Shown here: positions 1 to 13,148 of the stretch, piece by piece | How the letters are laid out: each line of letters opens with the position of its first letter | Numbering within the stretch: the stretch's first letter is position 1 | Program-made: the position numbers and the translations under genes | The notes under the pieces: generated by a model | The model's database searches: none | What the model was told of the DNA's origin: nothing | What the model saw: the letters and a program-made list of their open reading frames with translations, nothing else | Source of the DNA: Amaranthus tricolor | Lineage: Eukaryota; Streptophyta; Magnoliopsida; Caryophyllales; Amaranthaceae | Assembly: GCF_026212465.1 (NCBI RefSeq) | Contig: NC_080048.1 | Location: forward strand, 22,145,232-22,209,231 | Length of the DNA: 64,000 nucleotides | Direction: 5' to 3'

Positions 1-2066
1 ATAAATTATTGTGTTGAAATGGTTAAAATTGAAAACAATAGTTATATGCTTGAAATTACGTGTTAGTTCCGTTTTTCAGGTTTTTAAACGTTTTTGATTA
101 CATGGTTTGTTTGGCATGAAAATCGCACACAACACTATTTGGTATATATTATTCTGTTAAAATAGTTTGAATCAAAAACAATATTCATATGCTTCAAATT
201 GGGTGCAAAGTTGCGTTCTTATAGTTTTTAAAGTGGTTTTGGCACGTTCTCGCATGAAGTAGTTCAAACCTGGTTTATTTGGCATCAAACTTTGCAGAAA
301 ACACTATTTGGTATATATATAGTATTGTGTTGAAAGGGGTTAAAATAGAAAACAATAGGCTTATTCTTGAAGTTACGTACTTAGTGTCGTTTTTAAGGTT
401 TTTTAAGCGTTATGGGTACTTTCTAGCATTAAGTAGTTCAAACTGGGATTGTTTGGCATCAAACCTGGAACACAACACTATTTGGTATATATTGTTGCGT
501 TTAAATGATTAGAATTAAAAACAATAGTCATATGCTTGAAAATACATGCTAATTTCTCTTTATTAAGTTTTTTAGGCGTTTTTTGCACTTTCTCGCATAA
601 AGTAGTTCAAACATGGTTTGTTTGGAATTAAACTTGACACAGAACATTATTTGGTATTATTATTTTATGCGAATTGTTAGAATCGAAAACAATAGTCATA
701 TGCTTGAAATTACGTGCTATGTTCCTTTGAAAGGTTTTTTAAGCAATTTTGGCACTTTCTCGCATAGAGTAGTTCAAACTATGTTTTTTTGGCATTTAAC
801 TCGACACGAAACACTAATTTGTATCTATTATTGTGTTGAAATGATTAGAATCGAAAACAATAGTCATATGCTTGAAATTATGTGCTAAGTTTCGTTTTTA
901 AGTTTTTTTAAGCGTTTTTCGCACTTTCTCGCATAAAATAGTTCAAACTTGGTTTGTTTGGCATTAAACTCGGCGGACAACACAATTTGGTATTTATAGT
1001 ATTGTGTTGAAATGGTTAGAATATAAAAATTAGTCATCTGCTTGAAATTTCATGGTTAGTTGCATTTTTAATATTTTTTTTGCGTTTTTGGCACTTTCTC
1101 GCATAAAGTAGTTCAAACTTGGTTTGTTTGGCATGAAAATGGGCAAAAAACACTATTTGGCTTTATTATTGTATTGAAATGGTTCGAATCGAAAATAATA
1201 GTCATGTGCTTGATATAACGTGCTTTGTTCCATTTAAAGAATTTTTCAGCGTTTTTGGCACTTTCTCGCATAAAGTAGTTCAAACTTGGTTTGTTTGGCG
1301 TGAAACTCGGCACACAATACTATTTGGTATATATAGTATTGTGTTCCTCTCAAAGGTTTTATTAAGCTGTTTTGGCACTTTCTCGCATAAAGTACTTGAA
1401 ACTTGGTTTGTTCGGCATGAAACTTAGCCCACAACACTATTAGGTATATATTATTGTGTTGAATTTTTTAGGATCGAAAACAATAGTCATATGCTGTAAA
1501 TTACGTGCTAAGTTGCGTTTATAAGCTTTTTAAGAATATTTGGCACTTTCTCGCATCAAGTAGTTCAAACTTAGTTTGTTTGGCATGAGACTTGGCCTAC
1601 AACACTTTTTGGTATATATTATTGTGTTGAATTTGTTAGAATTGAAAACATTAGTCATATGCTTGAAAATAGGTGCTAAGGTTCTTTTAAAGATTTTTTT
1701 GCATTTTTTGTATCTTCTCGCATAAAGTAGTTCAAACTTGGTTTGTTTGTCATGAAAGTTGGCACACAACGCTATTCGGTATATATTATTGTGTTGAATT
1801 TGTAGGAATCCGAAACCATAGTCATATGCTTGAAATTACGTGCTAAATTCCTTTCAAAGGTATTTTAAGCTTTTTTGGCACCTTCTCGCAAAATGTAGTT
1901 CATACTTGGTTTGTTTGGCATGAAATTGGGCACACAAGACTATTTGGTACATACTATTGTATTGAAATACTTAGAATTGAAAAAAAAAGTCCTATGCTCG
2001 AAATTACGTGCTGTGGTCCTTTTAAAGGTTGTTTTAATTGTTTTTGGCACTTTCTCGCATGAAGTA
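1..2066 (+). repeat. Satellite array, ~168-bp monomer, left segment
   Basis: Tandem monomers of about 168 bp run continuously from the left edge. Each carries the same ordered blocks: TCGCATAAAGTAGTTCAAAC, then TTTGTTTGGCATGAAAC, then ACACAACACTATTTGGTATA, then ATAGTCATATGCTTGAAATT, then a T-rich stretch and GGCACTTTCTCGC. Monomers differ by many substitutions and small indels, so this part is an old, diverged stretch. The array starts outside the window. The length is close to a nucleosomal repeat, as is common for plant centromeric and heterochromatic satellites; the chromosomal position cannot be told from this window. Short open frames inside it are by-products of the repeat. Confidence 0.95.
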
Positions 2067-3235
2067 TGTTGAAATGCACAGAGTTGGTCGAATGCAACAA
2101 GACGGGGGGTGAATTGTTGTGTATCTAGCTTTACTTCGTTTTTCTTCTAATTTGCGGAATTTTAACAAACAAAATAAAGCTTAAACTTAAAAAGCAAAAG
2201 ATAAAAAGGAGACAAAGATTTTACGTGGAAACCTTCTTGGCCTAATAAGAAGGAAAACCACGACCCCTTGGGATTTCAAAATTCTCACTATGTTTTAGGC
2301 AATCAATTACAATTACATAAAACAGTTTGCTTCACTTGAAGCTTCTCTACTCTAGGCCGAATTCTCTTTCTCTACTTTCTCCGTCTCTTTCTCTTCTCTA
2401 TTCCCTTAGACTTCTCATAAGTCTAATTACAACAAAACCTCAATAACCCTTACAAGGCCAATTCTCAAGAGGATAAAAATTAAAATAATTACTTAAGAAA
2501 AATATACTAAATCAATGGGCATTTAAAAACAGAAAATATTTTTCTTAAATGATCTCCCTTTTATGGACACTCTTGGATTGATCATCGGTTTGAGCAAAGT
2601 TTCTCCTATTTATAGTGGGGAACAACCAGTAGTTACCTTAGACACACCTCCCACTATCATCCACGTTCTCAAAACAAAAAAATAGTGGAATTGCCAATAA
2701 ATAAATGTCCGGCTGTAATTTGCTCAAAGAGAAAAACGGTTTCCTTAAGCTAGAAATAGCATAGGAATTAAAAACACAAGATCCTAAAAAATAGGAGATC
2801 TTAATCTTAAGAAGAAAAAGTCTTAGGCTATTTTTAGATAACCTAAAAATAGTATAGCCAATTAACTTACTAATTAATTTAAGCAAATAATTTAAGATTT
2901 AACCGTTTACATCAACTAAAAACAGAATAATAAAATAACTGCAATTTTCCAGTCGATGTTTTTCTCCAGACCTGCTACGTAGGAACAGCGTACTGTCTCC
3001 AGCTTCAACTTCTGTTAGATTGTTCATTTTGGGAACAGTAGACTGTAGATCTACTTTCAACATTATAACACTTATCTAACTTCTTGGATCTTTCAGACAT
3101 GTACAACCTCCACGAATCAAGTCCTAGGCTTCATCAACGATTTCAACAAAATTGGATATATACCTACAAAAGAATCTCTAAAACATGTTTGTTTATTTAA
3201 AAGTGAAGTCATCAACAAAACCTTAAGAGCCAACA
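2067..3235 (-). mobile_element. Solo LTR (Ty1/Copia type) inserted in the satellite
   Basis: A 1,169-bp non-satellite block begins TGTTG and ends CAACA, the inverted TG..CA ends of an LTR. It is flanked by a perfect 5-bp target duplication AAGTA (2062-2066 and 3236-3240), after which the satellite monomer resumes exactly where it stopped. A TATA box on the minus strand (CTATAAATAG, 2606-2615) and a U5-like segment read on the minus strand (near 2210-2280, with the ACGTGG stretch common in Tork/Tnt1-like LTRs) give the orientation. No gag-pol is present, so this is a solo LTR left by LTR-LTR recombination. A small open frame on the minus strand at 2638-2886 has no recognisable product and lies in U3, so it is not called as a gene. 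Confidence 0.9.
2606..2615 (-). promoter_or_regulatory. TATA box of the solo LTR
   Basis: CTATAAATAG on the minus strand, with U3 on the right and a transcribed-leader-like pyrimidine/purine-rich region on the left. It fits the promoter position of a Copia LTR. No sequence shows that it is active. Confidence 0.55.
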
Positions 3236-6200
3236 AAGTAGTTCAAACTTGGTTTGTTTGGCATGAAATTTAGCACAAAACACAATTTCGTATATTTTAT
3301 TGTGTCGAAATGGTTAAATTGATAACAATAGTCACATGCTTGAAATTGCGAGTTAAGTTCCTTTCAAAGGTATTATAAGCTATTTTGGCACCGTCTCACA
3401 TAAAATAGTTCAAACATGATTTTTTTGACATGAAACTAGGCACACAACACTATTTGGTATATATTATTATGTTGAAATACTTAGAATCGAGTAAAAAAGT
3501 CATGTTGAATACTATGTTTCTTTTAAATGTTTTTTAAGCGTTTTTGGCACTTTCTCGCATAATGTAGTACAAACTTAGTTTGTTTGGCATGAAACTAGGC
3601 ACACAACACTATTTGGTATATATAGTATTTTGTTAAAACGGTTTGAATAGTAAAAAATAGTCATATGCTCTAAATTACGTGCTTAGTTGCGTTGTTAAGC
3701 TTTTTTAAGCGATTTTGGCACTTTCTCGCATAGAGTAGTTCAAGCTTGGTTTCTTTGGCATGAAACTTGGCACACAACACTATTTGGTATGTATGGTTGT
3801 GTTGAATTTGTAGGGATCGAAAACAATAGTCATATGCTTGAAATTACGTGCTAATTTTCGTTTATAAGGTTTTTTGAGCATTTTTAGTACTTTCTCGCAT
3901 AGAGTAGTTTAAACTAGGTTTGTTTGGCATGAGACTCGACACACAACACTATTTGGTATATATTATTCTGTTGACATTGTTTGAATCGAAAGCAATAGTC
4001 ATATAATTGAAATTACATGCTAAGTTGCTTTAAAGGTTATTCAAGCTTTTTTTAAACAATCTGGAAATAAGTAGATCAAATTTTGTTTGTTGGGCATGAA
4101 ACTTAGCACAGAACACTATTAGGTATATATTATTTTGTTGAAATGGTTAATTCGAAAACAATAATCATATGCTAGAAATTTGGTTTTTTAAGTTGTTTTG
4201 GCACCTTCTCGCATAAATTAGTTTAAACTTGGTTTGTTTGGCATGAAACTGGGCACACAACACTATTTGGTATATATTATTATGTTAAAATACTTAGAAT
4301 CAAGAAAAAAAGTTATATGCTCGAAATTACAAGCTATGTTCCTTTTAAAGGTTTTTTAAGCGTTTTTTGCACTTTCTCACATAAAGTAGTTCAAACTTGG
4401 TTTGTTCGGCATGAAACTTGGCACACAACACTATTTGGTATATATTATTGTGTTGAATTTGTTGGAATCCAAAAAAATAGTCATATGCTTGAAATTACGT
4501 GCTAAGTTCCCTTCAAAGGTATTTTAAGCTTTTTTGGCACCTTCTCGCAAAAAGTGGTTAAAACATGGTTTATTTGGCATGAAACTGGGCACACAAGACT
4601 ATTTAGTACATATTATTGTGTTGAAATACTTAGAAATGAGAAAAAAAGTCATATGCTGGAAATTACGTGCTATGTTCCTTTTAAAGGTTTTTTAAGCATT
4701 TTTGACTCTTTCTCGTATTAAGTAGTTCAAACTTGGTTTGTTTGGCGTGAAACTTAGCACAGAACACAATTTCAAATATATTATTGTGTTGAAATGGTTA
4801 AATCGAAAACAGTAGTCATATGCTTGAAATTATGTGTTAAGTTCCTTTCAAAGGTATTTTAAGTTGTTTTGGCACCTTCTCGCATAAATTAGTTCAAACT
4901 TATTTTGTTTGGCATGAAACTTGGCACACAATGCTATTTGGTATATAATATTATGTTGAAATACTTAGAATCGAGAAAAAAAGTCATATGCTCGAAATGA
5001 CATGCTATGTTTCTTTTAATGGTTTTTTAAGCGTTTTTGTTACCTTTTATCGCATATAGTAGTTCTTTTCAAAAGTTTTCTAAGATGTTTTGGCACTTTC
5101 TCATATAGAGTAGTTCAAGTTAGTTTGTTTGGCAAAAATCTCTACACAAAACACTATTTGTTTTTACATATTATTCTGTTGAAATGATTAGCAACGAAAA
5201 CAATACTCATATAAATGAAATTACGTGCTATGTTAGTTTTTAAGGTTTTTTAATCGTTTTTCACACTTTCTCGCATAAAGTTGTTCAATGGTTCGTTTGG
5301 CATGAAACTTGGTACACAACAATATTTGGTATGTATAGTATTTTGTTGAAATGGTTAAAATAGAAAAAAAAATAGTCATATGCTTGAAATTACGTGCTTA
5401 GTTGCGTTGTTAAGCTTTTTTAAGCGATTTTGGCACTTTCTCGCATAATGTAGTTCAAACTTGGTGTTTTTGGCATGAGACTTGGCACATAACACTATTT
5501 GGTGAATATTCTTGTGTTGAATTTGTAGGAATCAAAAACAATAGTCATATGCTTGAAATTACGAGCTAAGTTGCGTTTATAAAGGTTTTTGAGCATTTTT
5601 AGCACTTTCTCGCATAAAGTAGTTCAAACTAGGTTTGTTTGGCATGAAACTCGGCACACAACACTATTTGGTATATATTATTGTATTGAAATTGTTCGAA
5701 TCGAAAATAATTGTCATATGCTTGAAATTACGTGCCAAGTTCCTTTTAAAGGTTATTCAAGCTTTATTGACACTATCAAGCAATAAGTAGATCATACTTT
5801 GTTTGTTGGGCATGAAACTTAGCACAAAACACTATTAGGTAAATATTATTTTGTTGAAATGGTTAGTTCGAGAACAATAATAATATGCTTGAAATTATGT
5901 GCTAAGTTCCTTTCAAAGGTTTTTTAAGTTGTTTTGGCACCTTCTTGCGTAAAATAGTTCAAACTTGGTTTGTTTGGCATGAAACTAGGCACACAACACT
6001 ATTTGGTATAAATTATTATATTGAAATACTTAAAATCGAGAAAAAAAGTCATATGCTCGAAATCACATGCTATGTTCCTTTTAAAGGTTATTGTGTTGAA
6101 ATGGTTTGAATATAAATCAATAGTCATATGTTTGAGATTACGTGCTTAGTTGCGTCTTTAAGGATTTTTAAGTGTTTTCGGCACTTTTTCGCATAAAGTA

Positions 6201-6599
6201 GTTTAAACTTGGTTTTTTGGCATGAAACTAAACACACAGCACTATTTGATATATATTATTGTGTTGAAATGGATAGGATCGAAAATAATAGTCATGTGCT
6301 TGAAATTACGCGCTAAGTTGCGTTTATAAGGTTTTTTGAGCGTCTATAGCACTTTCTCACATAAAATAGTTCAAACTAGGTTTTTTTTGGCACGAAACTT
6401 ACTACACAAAACAATTTGGTATGTATTATTGTGTTGAAATGGTTTGAATCGAAATCAATAGTTATATGCTTGAAATTACGTGATAAGTTCCTTTTCAAGG
6501 TTATTCAAGCTTTTTTGCCGCTATCTCCCATAAAGTAGATCAAACTTTGTTTGTTTGGCATGAAACATAACACACAACACTATTTGGTATATATTATTG

Positions 6600-9532
6600 T
6601 GTGGAAATGGTGAAATCGAAAACAATAGTCATATGCATGAAATTACGTGCTATGTTTTTTTCAAAGGTTTTTTAGGCTGTGTTGGCACTTTCTCGCATAA
6701 AGAGTACTTCAAACTAGGTTTGTTTGGCATGAAACTGGAAACATAACACAATTTGGTAATATTATTATGTTTAAATAGTTAGAATCGAAAACAATAATTA
6801 TGCATGAAAAGACATGCCAAATTGCTTTTAAATATCTTTTCAGCGTTTTGGACACTATCTTGCATAAAGTAATTAAAAGTTGGTTTTCTTAGCATGAATC
6901 TCAGCACACAACACTATTTGGTATATATTATTTTTTTGAAATAGTTAGAATCGAAAACAATATTCATATGCTTGAAATTACGTGCTAAGTTCCTTTTAAA
7001 GGTTTTTTCAGCATTTTTGGCACTTTCTCGCATAAAGTAAGTTCTAACTTGGTTTGTTTGGCATGAAACTTGGCACACAACACCATTTAGTATATATTAG
7101 TGTGTTGAATTTGTAGGAAACAAAATCAATAGTCATATGCTTTAAATCACGTGCTAAGATGTGTTTATAAAGTTACTTAAGCATTTTTAGCACTTTCTCG
7201 CATAAAATAGTTCAAATTAGATTTGATTGGCATGAAACTTAGCACACAACACTATTTGGTATGTATTATTGTGTTGAAATGGTTTGAATCAAAATCAATA
7301 GTCATAAACTTGACATTATGTCCTGTGTTCCTTTTAAGGTTATTCAAGCTTTTTTGGCACAATCTCGTATAACATAGTTCAAACTTCGTTTGTTTGGCAT
7401 GAAACTTAGCACACAACACTATTTCGTATATATATTATTGTGTGGAAATGGTGAAATCGAAAACAATAGTCATATGCATGAAATTACGTGCTATGTTCTT
7501 TTCAAAGGTTTTTTAGGCTGTGTTGGCACTTTTTCGCATAAAGTAGTTCCAACTTGGTTTGTTTTCCATGAAACTCGACACAAAACACTATTTTATATAT
7601 ATTATTGTGTTGAAGTGATTAGAATCGAAAACAATAATCATAAGCTTGAAATTACGTGCTAAGTCCCGTTTTTGACACTTTCTCGCATAAAGTAGTTCAA
7701 ACTTGGTTTGTTTGGCATGATATTCGGCACACAACACTATTTTGTATATATTATTGTGTTGAAATGATCATAATTGAAAACAATAGTCATATTCTTTAAA
7801 TTACGTGCTAAATTGCGTTTATAAAGTTCTTTAAGCATTCTTATCACTTTCTCGCATTAAGAATAGTTCAAACTAGGTTTGTTTGGCATGAAACTGGGTA
7901 CATAACACAATTTGGTATGTATTATTGTGTTTAAATAGTTAGAATCGAAAACAATAATTATGCATGAAAAGACGTGCCAAGTTCCTTTTAAAGGTCTTTT
8001 TAGCGTTTTTGACACCATCTCGCATAAAGTAGTTCAAAGTTGGTTTGCTTAGCATGAATCTCGGCACAAAACACTATTTGGTATATATTATTTTTTCGAA
8101 ATAGATAGAATCGAAAAAAGTATTCATATGCTTGAAATTACGTGCTAAGTTCCTGTTAAAGGTTTTTTCAGCAGTTTTGGCACTTTCTCGCATAAAGTAG
8201 TTCAAACTTGGTTTGTTTGGCATGAAACTTGGAACACAACACCATTAGGTGTATATTAGTGTGTCTTATAGGAATTGAAATCAATAGTCATATACTTTAA
8301 ATTACGTGCTAAGATGTGTTTATAAAGTTAAGCGTTTTTAGCACATTCTCGTATAAAGTAGTTCAAATTAGGTTTGTTTGGCATGAAACTTAGCACATAA
8401 CACTATTTGGTATGTACTATTGTGTTGAAATGGTTCGAATCAAAATCAATAGTCATAAACTTGACATTACGTCCTATGTTCCTTTTAAAGGTTATTCAAG
8501 CTTTTTTGGAACTATCTCGCATAACATAGATCAAACTTCGTTTGTTTGGCATGAAAATCAGCACATAACACTATTTGGTATATATTATTTTGTTAGAATA
8601 TTTACGTCCTAAGTACTTTTTACAGGTTTTTTCAGCGTTTTTGGCACTTTGTCGAATAAAGTAGTTCAAACTTGGTTTGTTTGGCATTATACTTAGCACA
8701 CAACACTATTTGGTATATATATTGTGTTGAAATCGTTAAATCGAAAATAATATCCATATGCATAAAATTACGTGCTATGTTCCTTTCATAGGTTTTTTAA
8801 GCTGTGTGGCACTTTCTCGCATAAAGTAGTTCCAACTTGGTTTGTTTACCATGAAACTCGACAAAAAACACTATTTTGAAGTGATTAAAATTGAAAAAAT
8901 AATCATATGCTTGTATTTACGTGCTAAGTTCCATTTTAAAGGTTTTTTTTAGCGTTTTTGACACTTTCTCGCATATAGTAGTTAAATCTTGGTTTGTTTG
9001 ACATGAAATTCGGCGCACAACACTATTTGGTATATATTACTTTGTTTGTTTTGCATGAAATTGGGTACATAACACAATTTTTTTATGCTATTGTGTTGGA
9101 ATAGTTAGAATCGAAAACAACAATTATATATTTGAAAATACGAGCCAAGATCCTTTTAAATGTTTTTTCAACGTTTTTCGCACTATCTCGCATAAAATAG
9201 TTCAATGTTGGATTGTTTGGCATGAACCTCGGCACACTGCACTATTTAGTATATATTATTGTGTTGAAATAGTCAGAATCGAAAAAAATAGTCATATGCT
9301 TGAAATTATGTGCTATGTTCCTTATAAAGGTTTTTCTGCGTTTTTGACACTTTCTCGTATAAAGTAGTTCAAACTTGGTTTTTTTAAATTCGGAACACAA
9401 CAATATTTGGTATATATAGTATTGTGTTGAAATGGTTAGAATATAAAACCATATTCATATGCTAGAAATTACGTGCTTAATTGCGTTTTTTTTGTTTTTT
9501 AAGCATTTTTTTGCACGTTCTCGCATAAATTA
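6600..9532 (+). repeat. Diverged relatives of the 1,808-bp HOR monomers
   Basis: Monomers here share diagnostic variants with the adjacent 1,808-bp unit, such as the GTGAAATCGAAAACAATAGT start with ATGCATGAAATTACG at about 6610 and 7449, and the CATAAACTTGACATTACG variant at about 8450. The order differs and divergence is much higher than between the three HOR copies. It looks like the older stock from which the recent HOR was amplified. Similar variants continue at 14957-15900 on the other side. Confidence 0.6.
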
Positions 9533-11340
9533 GTTCAAACTCAGTTTTTTTGGCATCAAACTTGGAAAACATCACTTTTTGGTAAATATTATTGTGTTGA
9601 ATTGCTACAATCAAAAACAATAGTCATACGCTTGAAATTACGTGCTAAGTTGCGTTTTTAAGGTTTTTTAAGCGTTTTTGGAACTTTCTCGTATAAAGTA
9701 GTTCAAACTTTGTTTATTTAGCATAAAACTTGTCACACAACAATATTTTGTAAATATTACTGTGTTTAATATCAGCAATCGAAATCAAAGACATATGCTT
9801 CAAAATACGTGCTTGCATTCGTTTTTAAGGTTTTTTAAGTGTTCTTGGCAGTTTCTCGCATAAAGGAGTTCAAACATGGTTTGTTTGGCATGAAATTTAG
9901 TACACAACACTATTTTGGTATATATTATTGTGTTGATGGTGAAATCGAAAACAATAATCAGATGCATGAAATTACGTGCTATATTCTTTTCAATGGTTTT
10001 TTAAGCTGTGTTGGTACTTTCTCGCATAAAGTAGTTCCAACTTGGTTTGTTTTCCATGAAACTCGACACAAAACACTATTTTGTATATATTATTGTGTTG
10101 AAGTGATTAGAATCAAAAACAATAATCATATGCTTGAAATTACGTGCTAAGTTCTGTTTTTGCCACTTTCTCGCATAAAGTAGTTCAAACTTGGTTTGTT
10201 TGGCATGAAATTTGGCACACAACACTATTTTGTATATATTATTGTGTTGAAATGATCAGAATTGAAAACAATAGTCGTATTCTTGAAATTACGTGCTAAA
10301 TTGCGTTTATAAAGTTCTTTAAGCATTCTTAGCACTTTCTGGTATAAAAATAGTTCAAACTAGGTTTGTTTGGCATTAAAATGGGTACATAACACAATTT
10401 TGTATATATTATTGTGTTTAAATAGTTAGAATCGAAAACAATAATTATGCATGAAAAGACGTGCCAAGTTCCTTTTAAATGTATTTTCAGCGTTTTTGAC
10501 ACTATCTCGCATGAAGTAGTTCAAAGTTGGTTTGCTTAGCAAGTATCTCGTCACACAACACTATTTGGTATATATAAATTTTGTGAAATAGTTAGAATCG
10601 AAAAATATATTCATAAGCTTGAAATTACGTGCTAAATTGCTTTTAAAGGTTTTTCCAGCATTTTTGGCACTTTCTCGCATACAGTAGTTCAAACTTGGTT
10701 TGTTTGGCATGAAACTTGGAACACAACACCATTTGGTATATATTAGTGTGTTGAATTTTTAGGAAACAAAATCAATAGTCATATGCTTTAAATTACGTGA
10801 TAAGATGTGTTTATAAAGTTATTTAAGCATTTTTAGTACTTTCTCGCATAAAATAGTTCAAATTAGGTTTGTTTGGCATGAAACTTATCACACAACACTA
10901 TTTGGTATGTACTATTGTGTTGAAATGGTTCGAATCAAAATCAATAGTCATAAACTTGACCTTACATCCTATGTTCCTTTTAAAGGTTATTCAAGGTTTT
11001 TTGGCACTATCTCGTATAACATAGTTCAAACTTCGTTTGTTTGGCATGAAACTCGGCACATAACACTATTTGGAATATATATTATTGTGTTGAAATGGTG
11101 AAATCGAAAAAAATAGTCATATGCATGAAATTACATGCTATGTTCTTTTCAAAGGTTTTTTAGGCTGTGTTGGCACTTTCTCGCGTACAGTAGTTCCAAC
11201 TTGGTTTGTTTTCCATAAAAATTGAAATAAAACACTATTTTGTATATATTATTTTTTTGAAGTGATTAGAATCGAAAACAATAATCATATGCTTGAATTC
11301 CGTGCTAAGTTCCGTATTTGACACTTTCTCGCATAAAGTA
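9533..11340 (+). repeat. Higher-order repeat copy 1 (1,808 bp)
   Basis: First of three consecutive 1,808-bp units, each built of about 11 monomers. It begins at GTTCAAACTCAGTTTTTTTG. Compared with copy 2 it appears identical except for a T at 9840 where copies 2 and 3 have C (11648 in copy 2). Confidence 0.9.
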
Positions 11341-13148
11341 GTTCAAACTCAGTTTTTTTGGCATCAAACTTGGAAAACATCACTTTTTGGTAAATATTAT
11401 TGTGTTGAATTGCTACAATCAAAAACAATAGTCATACGCTTGAAATTACGTGCTAAGTTGCGTTTTTAAGGTTTTTTAAGCGTTTTTGGAACTTTCTCGT
11501 ATAAAGTAGTTCAAACTTTGTTTATTTAGCATAAAACTTGTCACACAACAATATTTTGTAAATATTACTGTGTTTAATATCAGCAATCGAAATCAAAGAC
11601 ATATGCTTCAAAATACGTGCTTGCATTCGTTTTTAAGGTTTTTTAAGCGTTCTTGGCAGTTTCTCGCATAAAGGAGTTCAAACATGGTTTGTTTGGCATG
11701 AAATTTAGTACACAACACTATTTTGGTATATATTATTGTGTTGATGGTGAAATCGAAAACAATAATCAGATGCATGAAATTACGTGCTATATTCTTTTCA
11801 ATGGTTTTTTAAGCTGTGTTGGTACTTTCTCGCATAAAGTAGTTCCAACTTGGTTTGTTTTCCATGAAACTCGACACAAAACACTATTTTGTATATATTA
11901 TTGTGTTGAAGTGATTAGAATCAAAAACAATAATCATATGCTTGAAATTACGTGCTAAGTTCTGTTTTTGCCACTTTCTCGCATAAAGTAGTTCAAACTT
12001 GGTTTGTTTGGCATGAAATTTGGCACACAACACTATTTTGTATATATTATTGTGTTGAAATGATCAGAATTGAAAACAATAGTCGTATTCTTGAAATTAC
12101 GTGCTAAATTGCGTTTATAAAGTTCTTTAAGCATTCTTAGCACTTTCTGGTATAAAAATAGTTCAAACTAGGTTTGTTTGGCATTAAAATGGGTACATAA
12201 CACAATTTTGTATATATTATTGTGTTTAAATAGTTAGAATCGAAAACAATAATTATGCATGAAAAGACGTGCCAAGTTCCTTTTAAATGTATTTTCAGCG
12301 TTTTTGACACTATCTCGCATGAAGTAGTTCAAAGTTGGTTTGCTTAGCAAGTATCTCGTCACACAACACTATTTGGTATATATAAATTTTGTGAAATAGT
12401 TAGAATCGAAAAATATATTCATAAGCTTGAAATTACGTGCTAAATTGCTTTTAAAGGTTTTTCCAGCATTTTTGGCACTTTCTCGCATACAGTAGTTCAA
12501 ACTTGGTTTGTTTGGCATGAAACTTGGAACACAACACCATTTGGTATATATTAGTGTGTTGAATTTTTAGGAAACAAAATCAATAGTCATATGCTTTAAA
12601 TTACGTGATAAGATGTGTTTATAAAGTTATTTAAGCATTTTTAGTACTTTCTCGCATAAAATAGTTCAAATTAGGTTTGTTTGGCATGAAACTTATCACA
12701 CAACACTATTTGGTATGTACTATTGTGTTGAAATGGTTCGAATCAAAATCAATAGTCATAAACTTGACCTTACATCCTATGTTCCTTTTAAAGGTTATTC
12801 AAGGTTTTTTGGCACTATCTCGTATAACATAGTTCAAACTTCGTTTGTTTGGCATGAAACTCGGCACATAACACTATTTGGAATATATATTATTGTGTTG
12901 AAATGGTGAAATCGAAAAAAATAGTCATATGCATGAAATTACATGCTATGTTCTTTTCAAAGGTTTTTTAGGCTGTGTTGGCACTTTCTCGCGTACAGTA
13001 GTTCCAACTTGGTTTGTTTTCCATAAAAATTGAAATAAAACACTATTTTGTATATATTATTTTTTTGAAGTGATTAGAATCGAAAACAATAATCATATGC
13101 TTGAATTCCGTGCTAAGTTCCGTATTTGACACTTTCTCGCATAAAGTA
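11341..13148 (+). repeat. Higher-order repeat copy 2 (1,808 bp)
   Basis: Second unit, offset exactly 1,808 bp from copy 1 at every anchor compared. Its start differs from copy 1 only just upstream of the boundary (AAAGTAGTTC rather than AAATTAGTTC), which places the junction of the duplication. Confidence 0.9.

Noticed and set aside
2638..2886. 82-codon minus-strand frame in the solo LTR
   Set aside because: It lies in U3 of the LTR, has no domain, and is probably chance.
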